From an uncultured Victivallis sp. (lineage in GTDB: Bacteria; Verrucomicrobiota; Lentisphaeria; Victivallales; Victivallaceae): a DNA stretch of 64,000 bases. The translations under genes were made by a program, and so were the position numbers. The stretch is from contig NZ_CALXSK010000001.1 of assembly GCF_944391105.1 (NCBI RefSeq), positions 62,001-126,000 on the forward strand. The letters are read 5' to 3'. Under the pieces are notes generated by a model that was not told the DNA's origin, did no database searches, and saw only the letters and a list, made by a program, of their open reading frames with translations. This document shows, one piece after another, positions 46,079-53,254 of this stretch. The first letter of the stretch is position 1; every line of letters begins with the position of its first letter.

Positions 46079-46999
46079 CTACCTGGCGATGGCCCTCTTC
46101 GCCTCCTCAACGAGCTTTTCGAAGCGGCGGCCGTACTCGACGTAGTTGTCGAACTTCTCCTGGGCGCGCTGATCTTCTCCGACGCTCTCGTGGAAGACGT
46201 TCTTCATGTGGGGTTCCATGGAAAATCCGCCGTCGTAACCGTTCCGCAGCAGATCCGTGACGATGCGCAGCACATCCCCCTGCCCTTCTCCGGCGAAAGT
46301 GAACTCCACCTTGTTGAAGCCGCTCGGATTGGTTTCTCCGAGAAAAATCGCGTCCTTAATGTGCACGTAGTGGATAAACTCCTTCACGTGACTGTAAAAC
46401 TCCCACGAACTCTGGATCCGGTCGAGCGAATCCCCCTCGCTGCGGTCGAAGTTCAGAACGGGATTGCCCGTATCAAAGACCAGCTTGAAGTTCGGCGACT
46501 GGATTTTGTCGAGCAGCTTGAGTGTGTGTTTCCACGACATGCCGCCGTAGTTGTTGCAGTTCTCATGCAGATAGAGCACACCGGCATCCTCGCACATCTT
46601 GACGAGATACGCGACTTTGCGGAAAACGTTCTCCTCGACCTCCGGATCCCATGCGGGCCGATCCCACTGCGCCTTGAAGCTCATGCCCCGGATCATTTTG
46701 CAGTTCAGCCGTTTCATGCGGACGAGAGCGCGCTTGAGCTGCTCGATCGTGGCCTGAAAATCCTCCTCTTTGAGCGGACTCCAGCCCCAGTTCGCAACCG
46801 CGCTGCCGAAGCAGTTGATTCCGACCCCGGACTCCTCCAGCGCAGCGACGACTTTTTCGAACTCCGCTTCAGGAAGATCGTGGATGTTCTTCCCGTCGAT
46901 GTTCCGCGATTCGATCCACTTCCAGCCGAGCTCCTTTGTTGCTTTGATCTGCCCGGCGATCCCGACTGCCGCTTCATCCGCAAAACCGGTGTAATACAT
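46079..46999 (-). CDS. Sugar phosphate isomerase/epimerase-like TIM barrel protein
   Basis: Protein of 306 residues of the xylose-isomerase-like TIM barrel group (AP endonuclease family 2 fold), probably metal-dependent. YYTGFADEAAVGIAGQIKATKELGWKWIE is the first strand and helix. Metal-binding segments are LYLHENCNNYGG (His/Glu), FKLVFDTGNPV (Asp), IHYVHIKDAIF (His) and GGFSMEPHM (Glu). The ATG at 46999 follows AGGAT; an ATG at 47020 is possible. An inverted repeat operator lies just upstream. The substrate cannot be read, and the gene has its own terminator. Confidence 0.83.
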   Translation of the reverse strand: MYYTGFADEAAVGIAGQIKATKELGWKWIESRNIDGKNIHDLPEAEFEKVVAALEESGVGINCFGSAVANWGWSPLKEEDFQATIEQLKRALVRMKRLNCKMIRGMSFKAQWDRPAWDPEVEENVFRKVAYLVKMCEDAGVLYLHENCNNYGGMSWKHTLKLLDKIQSPNFKLVFDTGNPVLNFDRSEGDSLDRIQSSWEFYSHVKEFIHYVHIKDAIFLGETNPSGFNKVEFTFAGEGQGDVLRIVTDLLRNGYDGGFSMEPHMKNVFHESVGEDQRAQEKFDNYVEYGRRFEKLVEEAKRAIAR

Positions 47000-47025
47000 C
47001 TTCCGATCCTTTCCTGACATCTGCT

Positions 47026-47044
47026 TTGTTAAGTCTGTTAACAA
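47026..47044. promoter_or_regulatory. Candidate operator of the isomerase gene
   Basis: Perfect inverted repeat TTGTTAA-GTCTG-TTAACAA, centred 36 bp before ATG 46999. It is a plausible site for a LacI, GntR or XRE repressor; the XRE-cupin gene next door is one candidate. Confidence 0.4.
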
Positions 47045-47143
47045 TAATTAATGTAACGCCGCGCCGGTGATTTATCAACAACTGCACGAGATTTTTCAGA
47101 ATAATTTTGCCCCGGGGAAGGGCAGAAACAAGACGATTGGAAC

Positions 47144-47172
47144 TTGCTTTTCCTGAAAGGAAGCGGTACATT
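47144..47172 (+). promoter_or_regulatory. Candidate promoter of the amidohydrolase-ispF unit
   Basis: TTGCTT (47144-47149), 17-bp spacer, TACATT (47167-47172), 22 bp before ATG 47194. Confidence 0.45.
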
Positions 47173-47193
47173 ATCGGCGGAAGGAAGAAGAGT

Positions 47194-48087
47194 ATGAAGA
47201 TCATCGACGCACACATCCATTACGCCGGGCACGAGGGGTTCAATCAGACAGCCCGGGAATCCGGTCAGATCAACACCGCATCGGCCGTCGCGGAGAATTT
47301 CAGGAACAACGGGGTCGTCGCGGCAATCGCGATGGGGACGGGCCGCAGCGACGGGAATCCGGCGGGCCTCTGCGAACCGATGCGCCCGGATCTGGCCGGG
47401 CCGGTCACGGCGGAAACGTGCGCACTGCCCCGGAACATCGTCTACTGCGCGGGAGTCGATTCGGGAGCGATCACGCCGGAAAACACCGCGAAATCCCTGG
47501 AACTCTTTGAAAAATATCTGAAGACACCGCAGTGCGTCGGTCTGAAGTTCTACCCCGGATACCACCACCTCTACATGTCGGACAAACGCCACTATCCGTT
47601 CTTTGAACTCGCGGCGGCGTATGATGTTCCGGTGGTGATCCACACCGGCGACACGGCGGGAACCCGCGGACATGTGAAATACTCCCATCCGCTGACGATC
47701 GACGAGATCGCGGTCGACTTTCCGCAAACCCGTTTCGTTCTCGCACATTACGGCAACCCGTGGATCGTCGACGCGACCGAAGTTGCCGCAAAGAACGAAA
47801 ACGTCTCGATCGACCTCTCCGGACTCGCCGCGGGGAAAATCGACTCCCAAACATTTCTCGCGCAGTATCGCGGTTATCTCGAATACCTGAAAACCTGGAT
47901 GGCCTATCTCGGCGACTGGAGCCGTTTCCTGTATGGGTCGGACTATCCGCTGGTCAACATCGACGAATATATCAGGGTGATCCGGGCCATCATACCGGAG
48001 GAGCATCACGAGGAAGTCTTTTGCGGCAACGCGCTGCGGACGTTCCGCAAACTCGCGCGGCTCATGAAGGAGGAGGAGACGAAATGA
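47194..48087 (+). CDS. Amidohydrolase-family TIM barrel hydrolase
   Basis: Protein of 297 residues. The metal-binding DAHIHYAG is at the N-terminus (residues 5-12), KFYPGYHHLYM in the middle, VVIHTGDTAGT with the third His, FVLAHYGNP with the fourth, and LYGSDYPL with the conserved Asp. This is the amidohydrolase 2 (COG2159-like) pattern. Cytoplasmic. Start ATG 47194 after GGAAGG. Its stop overlaps the ispF start (ATGA), so the two are translated together. Substrate unknown. Confidence 0.87.
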   Translation: MKIIDAHIHYAGHEGFNQTARESGQINTASAVAENFRNNGVVAAIAMGTGRSDGNPAGLCEPMRPDLAGPVTAETCALPRNIVYCAGVDSGAITPENTAKSLELFEKYLKTPQCVGLKFYPGYHHLYMSDKRHYPFFELAAAYDVPVVIHTGDTAGTRGHVKYSHPLTIDEIAVDFPQTRFVLAHYGNPWIVDATEVAAKNENVSIDLSGLAAGKIDSQTFLAQYRGYLEYLKTWMAYLGDWSRFLYGSDYPLVNIDEYIRVIRAIIPEEHHEEVFCGNALRTFRKLARLMKEEETK

Positions 48088-48569
48088 TCCGGATCGGACA
48101 GGGATATGACGTGCACAAACTCGTGGAAGGGCGCCGGCTCATTCTCTGCGGCGTTCCGGTGCCGCATTCAACCGGGCTGCTCGGTCACAGCGACGCGGAT
48201 GTCGCCGTGCATGCGCTCATGGACGCGATTCTCGGGGCGCTCGCGCTCGGGGACATCGGGCAGCTCTTCCCGGACACCGATCCCGCCTGGAAGGACGCCG
48301 ACAGCATGGAGCTGCTGAAGGCGGTCATGGCTGATCCACGTGTTTCGGAGTGGGAGATCGGCAATCTCGATCTGACCATCATCGCCCAGAAGCCGAAACT
48401 GCTGCCGTTCAACCTCGAAATGCGCACGAACCTCGCGCGGGGGCTCGATCTGCCGCTCGACCGTGTTTCGGTCAAGGCGACGACCACGGAGAAACTCGGC
48501 TTTGAGGGGCGCGAAGAGGGAATCGCCGCCACCTGTGTCGTCCTGCTGGAGAAAACGGTCGGAGCCTGA
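48084..48569 (+). CDS. ispF: 2-C-methyl-D-erythritol 2,4-cyclodiphosphate synthase
   Basis: Enzyme of the MEP isoprenoid pathway, 161 residues (normal length). IRIGQGYDVHKL carries the Asp and His metal ligands, LLGHSDADV the second His-Ser-Asp group, and KATTTEKLGFEGREEGIAA the substrate-binding loop. A trimer with active sites at subunit interfaces is expected from the family. The ATG overlaps the amidohydrolase stop and follows AGGAGGAG. No other MEP gene is in the window. Confidence 0.96.
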   Translation: MIRIGQGYDVHKLVEGRRLILCGVPVPHSTGLLGHSDADVAVHALMDAILGALALGDIGQLFPDTDPAWKDADSMELLKAVMADPRVSEWEIGNLDLTIIAQKPKLLPFNLEMRTNLARGLDLPLDRVSVKATTTEKLGFEGREEGIAATCVVLLEKTVGA

Positions 48570-48575
48570 TCCGGA

Positions 48576-49670
48576 TCAGCGCAATTTCAACGTCGCGAGC
48601 GCAAGCAGCGCAAAAACGCCGGAGAGAATCCAGAACCGTACGACGATCTGCGTCTCGGTCCATCCTTTCCGTTCGAAGGTGTGATGAATCGGCGTGCACG
48701 GGAAGATCCGCTTGCCGGTCAACTTGAAACAGGGGACCTGCAGCATGACCGACCCGGCTTCCATCACAAAAACGCCGCCGACCAGAATCAGCAGCACCTC
48801 CTGCCGCACAAGCACCGCGAGGAAACCGATTGCGCCGCCGAGCGCAAGGCTGCCGGTATCCCCCATGAACATCGAGGCGGGGTAGCAGTTGTGCCAGAGG
48901 AATCCGATGCAGCCGCCGCAGACCGCAGCCGCGAACACCATCCCCTCCCCGGCGCCGGGGATGAACGGGACCTTCAAGTATTCCGCGAAAACCGCATGTC
49001 CCATCAGGTAGGCGAACACCGCGTAAGTGAGCGTGCAGAAGATCGTGCAGCCGGTCGCGAGCCCGTCCTTTCCGTCGGTCAGATTCACAGCGTTCGAGGT
49101 TGCGACGATGGTTCCGACCGCGACGAGAACCGTCCACGGCGCATACACCAGAACCGGCTCCTTGAAAAAGGGGAGCATGAATTCGTGCATGTACGGCCCG
49201 ACCTCCGGCATGCGGAAGAGCGCCCAGACGCCGATTCCGGCGATGAGGATTTGAAGCAGAAGTTTGTACCGGCCCGGCAACCCGTTGCGATCCTTGTAGA
49301 CCACCTTGCGGTAGTCGTCGTAGAAACCGACCAGAGCGAAGGCGAAAGTCGACGCCACGAGCAGGATCGAAATCGGGTTGCTCATCACGTTCCAGAAGCA
49401 GGCAGAGATGAGCACGCCGCCGATCAGCAGAATTCCGCCCATGCACGGAGTCCGGCTCTTCTCCTTGTCGATGAATTCGGCGGGGACAAGTCCTTCGAGC
49501 CGTTCGGCGGAGAGCACGTTCAGCCGCCGCAGCCGCGCCGCTGTGAATTTCCCGAGCAGGATCACGATGAGGAACGCCGTCATCGCCGCGCCGCCCGCGC
49601 GGAAGGTGACGTATTCAAACAGACGGAACGGCAGGAACTCGTTTCCGAGCAGCGAAAGCAGATACAACAT
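48576..49670 (-). CDS. mraY: Phospho-N-acetylmuramoyl-pentapeptide transferase
   Basis: Inner-membrane enzyme of 364 residues making lipid I from UDP-MurNAc-pentapeptide and undecaprenyl phosphate. About ten membrane helices are present. The catalytic segments GFYDDYRKV, SNAVNLTDGKDGLATG and MFMGDTGSLALGG and the PIHHTFERKG loop are intact. It is outside a visible dcw cluster: its neighbours are the convergent ispF and an unrelated esterase operon. Start taken at ATG 49670. Confidence 0.95.
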   Translation of the reverse strand: MLYLLSLLGNEFLPFRLFEYVTFRAGGAAMTAFLIVILLGKFTAARLRRLNVLSAERLEGLVPAEFIDKEKSRTPCMGGILLIGGVLISACFWNVMSNPISILLVASTFAFALVGFYDDYRKVVYKDRNGLPGRYKLLLQILIAGIGVWALFRMPEVGPYMHEFMLPFFKEPVLVYAPWTVLVAVGTIVATSNAVNLTDGKDGLATGCTIFCTLTYAVFAYLMGHAVFAEYLKVPFIPGAGEGMVFAAAVCGGCIGFLWHNCYPASMFMGDTGSLALGGAIGFLAVLVRQEVLLILVGGVFVMEAGSVMLQVPCFKLTGKRIFPCTPIHHTFERKGWTETQIVVRFWILSGVFALLALATLKLR

Positions 49671-49765
49671 GGACGAAATCTCCGGGAAAAAGGGGTTTGG
49701 TTTGCACGCGATTTACTATAAGCCTCCGCCGCTTTTTTTCCAGTCGAAAACCGAACAAAACCAGG

Positions 49766-49806
49766 AAAAAAAACGCCCCGGGCGGCAACAGGAGCGCACC
49801 GGGGCG
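49766..49806 (-). terminator. Terminator of the ThuA-CE7 operon
   Basis: Minus strand: CGCCCCGG (49806-49799) and CCGGGGCG (49781-49774), then eight T. Confidence 0.85.
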
Positions 49807-49824
49807 AAGCCGAAGTTCGAGGGA

Positions 49825-51162
49825 CTATTCCGTCAGCTCACATTTTTGCGAAATCTTCTCCCCCTCCGGGTTGCCGTGGTGGCCGGCGGACTGGGTGTAG
49901 ATGATCTCCTTCGGTCCCTTCGCCTCGGCGAAGATCTTCGCCATGCCGAACGGCGGACAGACGTAATCGCCGAGTCCGGCCAGCAGCACGACCTTGCCGT
50001 TGTAACGGCGCATGTGGTAGATCGTGTCATAATATTTCAGCGCCTCGGTCGGCTTGATGTGCCAGGTCCCACGCAGATGACCCATCGCCGCTCCGCCGAT
50101 GTCGCACATCCACGGCTGATTCAGAATCGCCTCCGTCACATCCTCGTCGAGTCCGGCCGCAAAACCGGTCTGCATACCGCCCTGGCTGTGACCTTCGACC
50201 CGGAGATTCACCCCGTCCCACTCCGGCAGGCTCTTCACGTATTCGAGCGAACGGATCAGCCGCAGCATCATGCCGTTGAAATAGGTCGTCTCGGGATCGG
50301 AATTCTCCTTCTGATCAAACGCATAGGCTTTCAATTCCCCCTGCGCGAGTTTCGAGTAATACTCCTTCGGCTGCCCGTTCAGGAAGCCGTGCGCATTGAC
50401 CGAGAGCACGATGCGATCCTTCGCCATGCCGTCGTTTTTGCTGATCGGGTAGACGCCGTAGCCGAAATAAACCACCGTCGCGGGAAGCGACTTCTCTTTC
50501 GCATTCTCCGGCATGCAGAGGTAACCGGACATCGGCTTGCCGCCGGGAGCGGCGACTTTCACATCATAGCAGACCACGCCCTTTGTACGGACTTTCACGG
50601 GAACTTTTTCGAGCACCTTGAGCGGAACCTCCTTCACGCGCGCCTTCTGGCGATCCCAGAACGCGTCGAAATCCGCCGGTTCGGGGGCGACTTCGAGTTT
50701 GTCGGGCTCGACCGCGGCTCCGGAAGTGACCGTCACGTTGCGGGAACCGTTCTTCAACGGAGATCCATCCTCGTTTTCGGCCTTCACGGTCAGCCGGATG
50801 AAACCGGGAATTTTGCTCTGGGTCACGACCTTCAGGGGAGCGCCCGATTTCGCGCCGCCCTTTTCGACGATGCCGTCATCCCCGTTCCGCTCCCAGGCGA
50901 GAACTTTTCCGGCTCCCGCGGGGGTGCCGTTTTCAAACAGCTCGACCGTGAAGACGACCGGTTCTCCGACCTTGTAGGTAACCGCCGGCTTATCGGTCGT
51001 CACCCGGAAGGAGTACCCCGTCGCCGCCGGTTTCGGCGCCTCCCGAACCGTGGTAACGATCTCCGCAGGAGCAACCATCTTCTCCTGCTCATGAATGGAA
51101 CAGCCTGCAACCAGCAGGAGCGACGCGAATGACGCCGCGGACAGCACAGCTTGAATCGACAT
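49825..51162 (-). CDS. CE7-type acetyl esterase lipoprotein with N-terminal Ig-like domain
   Basis: Lipoprotein of 445 residues (lipobox LVAGC near residue 21). Residues about 45-145 form a beta-sandwich-like domain (VTYKVGEPVVFTVELFENG). Residues 160-445 are an alpha/beta hydrolase of the acetyl xylan esterase (AXE1) type: nucleophile Ser in VEGHSQGG, acid Asp in LAGLGDYVCPP, and His in SAGHHGNPEG. Family members deacetylate xylan and oligosaccharides. It is last in an operon with a ThuA-like gene and an unknown protein, ending at the terminator. Confidence 0.82.
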   Translation of the reverse strand: MSIQAVLSAASFASLLLVAGCSIHEQEKMVAPAEIVTTVREAPKPAATGYSFRVTTDKPAVTYKVGEPVVFTVELFENGTPAGAGKVLAWERNGDDGIVEKGGAKSGAPLKVVTQSKIPGFIRLTVKAENEDGSPLKNGSRNVTVTSGAAVEPDKLEVAPEPADFDAFWDRQKARVKEVPLKVLEKVPVKVRTKGVVCYDVKVAAPGGKPMSGYLCMPENAKEKSLPATVVYFGYGVYPISKNDGMAKDRIVLSVNAHGFLNGQPKEYYSKLAQGELKAYAFDQKENSDPETTYFNGMMLRLIRSLEYVKSLPEWDGVNLRVEGHSQGGMQTGFAAGLDEDVTEAILNQPWMCDIGGAAMGHLRGTWHIKPTEALKYYDTIYHMRRYNGKVVLLAGLGDYVCPPFGMAKIFAEAKGPKEIIYTQSAGHHGNPEGEKISQKCELTE

Positions 51163-51184
51163 ATGTTTTCCTTTCGTTATTCGA

Positions 51185-52471
51185 TCACTTCACGATCGAC
51201 TGATAGCCCCGCCAGAGCAATGTAATCAGGACGATCAGCATGATGCCGACCGTCGTTGCCAGAATCCAGCGCGTCCAGTTGATCCCGCCGGTCTCGTATG
51301 CCGGATTCGGTTCCTCCGGTCCGGCGGAGTAGGAGGCGCACTCCCCTTCGGCCCGGCTTTCGGGACGGACAACCGCCGAGTCGCCGCCATAAGCGAAAAT
51401 CAGCTCCGGTTCGCTGCTCTCAAAGACGATCCGGCTCCGCTCCGCCCCCGCCAGAAACCGGATCTCGTCGAGCGGCGGATTCCCGCCGTTCTCCACCTCC
51501 ACCCGGTAGTGCGGAAAGCGCCTTCCGTCGAGCGGCAGTTTGGCCACCCCCTTCCCGCCTCCGGCGGTTAAGCGCCGGCAGAAGACCCTTCCGAGAAACA
51601 GAAACTTTTTCCCGTCCATGCTGCCGTAACATTCGACGCTGCGCGCAAACGGCTGTTTGGAAACGATCTCCACCTGCAGAACCGAGAATTTCTCTGGCTC
51701 GAACCGCCCGTCCACAATCGACCGCGTCTTCACCTCCCGGCGGGAACTCTCCAGCGGAGAAATGAATCCGGTCAGCGGCTCCCATGCCTGGACGGTTCGC
51801 CCGGCGAGAGCGGAGAACCGCTCGATCCGGATCCGGCGGCGCGCATACTCACCGCCCCCCGGAATCAGACCGCCTTCGACGACAGATCCCGGCGTCGGCC
51901 GTTCCTCCGGATAATCCATCACCCGGATTCGCAGATAGCGCGGAGTCGCCGGCGGAAACGTCAGAACCCGCCGTTCCGCCCCCACCCGGGAGTAGTCGAA
52001 AAACGGCTGGTCCGGCCCGAGCGGCTGAAAATGGACGCCGTCCTCGCTCGTCTCGATCCGCACGAGTTTGTCGAAATCGCGCTCGGCGGTGCGCAGTTCC
52101 ACTCCTTCGATCGTCTCGCGCGCGGGATTGTCGAAGACCACTCCCGGCGTACGGTCGGAAGAGTAATACGGTTTCGATACGAGTCCGAGCGCCCCCAGCG
52201 ACTTCCGTTCGACCGAAATTGTGACCGGCTCGAACCGGAACGGAACGGGGGTTCCCTCCGGCGTGAACAACGCACTGTTCGCATGAGCAACCCCCTTCAC
52301 GGCGAGCTCACGGTCGACCGGAACCGTGCCGAGCGCACCTTCGCCGTTCTGCCGGGTCAGGATCTTCCGCCACGGGTAGGAGGCGGGACTCCCGGAGTCC
52401 GCCGCGCCGCAAACCGCGGCGGCGGCGAACAGCCCGAGCAGGCCTGCAAGGAGCGACAACCGTCTTTTCAT
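51185..52471 (-). CDS. Membrane-anchored beta-rich protein of unknown function
   Basis: Exported protein of 428 residues: signal peptide (LSLLAGLLGLFAAAAVCGA) and a C-terminal transmembrane helix (residues about 400-420, WILATTVGIMLIVLITLLW). The ectodomain has discoidin-like or DUF3999-like patterns (VRIETSEDGVHFQPLG; PRYLRIRVMDY; CYGSMDGKKFLFLGR). It lies between the CE7 esterase and ThuA-like genes (22- and 28-bp gaps), so it probably acts with them on a saccharide outside the cytoplasm. Family uncertain. Confidence 0.6.
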   Translation of the reverse strand: MKRRLSLLAGLLGLFAAAAVCGAADSGSPASYPWRKILTRQNGEGALGTVPVDRELAVKGVAHANSALFTPEGTPVPFRFEPVTISVERKSLGALGLVSKPYYSSDRTPGVVFDNPARETIEGVELRTAERDFDKLVRIETSEDGVHFQPLGPDQPFFDYSRVGAERRVLTFPPATPRYLRIRVMDYPEERPTPGSVVEGGLIPGGGEYARRRIRIERFSALAGRTVQAWEPLTGFISPLESSRREVKTRSIVDGRFEPEKFSVLQVEIVSKQPFARSVECYGSMDGKKFLFLGRVFCRRLTAGGGKGVAKLPLDGRRFPHYRVEVENGGNPPLDEIRFLAGAERSRIVFESSEPELIFAYGGDSAVVRPESRAEGECASYSAGPEEPNPAYETGGINWTRWILATTVGIMLIVLITLLWRGYQSIVK

Positions 52472-52499
52472 CTCTGTAACTTCCCCGCGCGGCGACGCA

Positions 52500-53159
52500 T
52501 CATTTCCCGAGCAGATCGTCGATCAGAATCTTCACATTCTTCACGAAATCCGGATGACGGGTCACGCAGGGCAGATGGCCCGGCAGGAAATTCACGACCC
52601 GGCCGCCCCAGCGGGTGAACGACTCGGTGCACTGCGGAAAGGTTCCCATGCTGATCGTCGTCTGCATCAGGATCGTGAAGGGGCGGGTCTGCTCCAGCCC
52701 GGTGTAGATCTCATCCTGGGGAAAATCCATCGGCACGAGCTTTTTCGCAAGCGGATGACGGGTTTTCGCCGGGACGACCTGATACGGTTCATGCGGATGA
52801 AAGCTCGGTTCGAACCCGTCCGGATCGTTCCCGCGCACCCAGCGGAAGCCGGAGGACTCCCGGAACCAGTCGTAGGGCCAGAATGCGGAACTCGCACCGT
52901 GCAGCAGCAGCATCGGCCTGCCTGCCTCGCAGTAGCGTTTCACCGACGCCGCCGCGGCCTCGTCCGGAATCGGCAGATTGCAGGTGTCGGCGATCATGTT
53001 CAGGATCAGCAACTCGCACTCCCCGGCCAGATCGTATGCCGTGAAGCACGACCAGTCGTTCTCGTAAAACCGCATTTCCGGATAATCGGTTGCAATCTCC
53101 TCGTACGTGTTCTTTCCGGGAGAGGTATTGTAATGGTCGTCCGCCGCAAAAAGTATCAT
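52500..53159 (-). CDS. ThuA-like domain protein
   Basis: Cytoplasmic protein of 219 residues, glutamine amidotransferase-like fold. LLILNMIADTCN, LLLHGASSAFWP with His, DWFRESSGFRW and HPHEPYQVVP, and HPLAKKLVPMDFPQDEIYTGL are typical of ThuA/trehalose-utilisation-like proteins. GGRVVNFLPGH contains the conserved C-terminal His. First gene of the three-gene ThuA/unknown/CE7 operon. Enzymatic function of the family is not established. Confidence 0.8.
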   Translation of the reverse strand: MILFAADDHYNTSPGKNTYEEIATDYPEMRFYENDWSCFTAYDLAGECELLILNMIADTCNLPIPDEAAAASVKRYCEAGRPMLLLHGASSAFWPYDWFRESSGFRWVRGNDPDGFEPSFHPHEPYQVVPAKTRHPLAKKLVPMDFPQDEIYTGLEQTRPFTILMQTTISMGTFPQCTESFTRWGGRVVNFLPGHLPCVTRHPDFVKNVKILIDDLLGK

Positions 53160-53254
53160 TTTTCCGTCCTTGTGTGGTTAAAACAGCGTTTTCATATTTT
53201 AGCACAAATTCGGATTTTTTTCCACTTTTTGCGGCGGAGATTTTTCTGAAAAGC

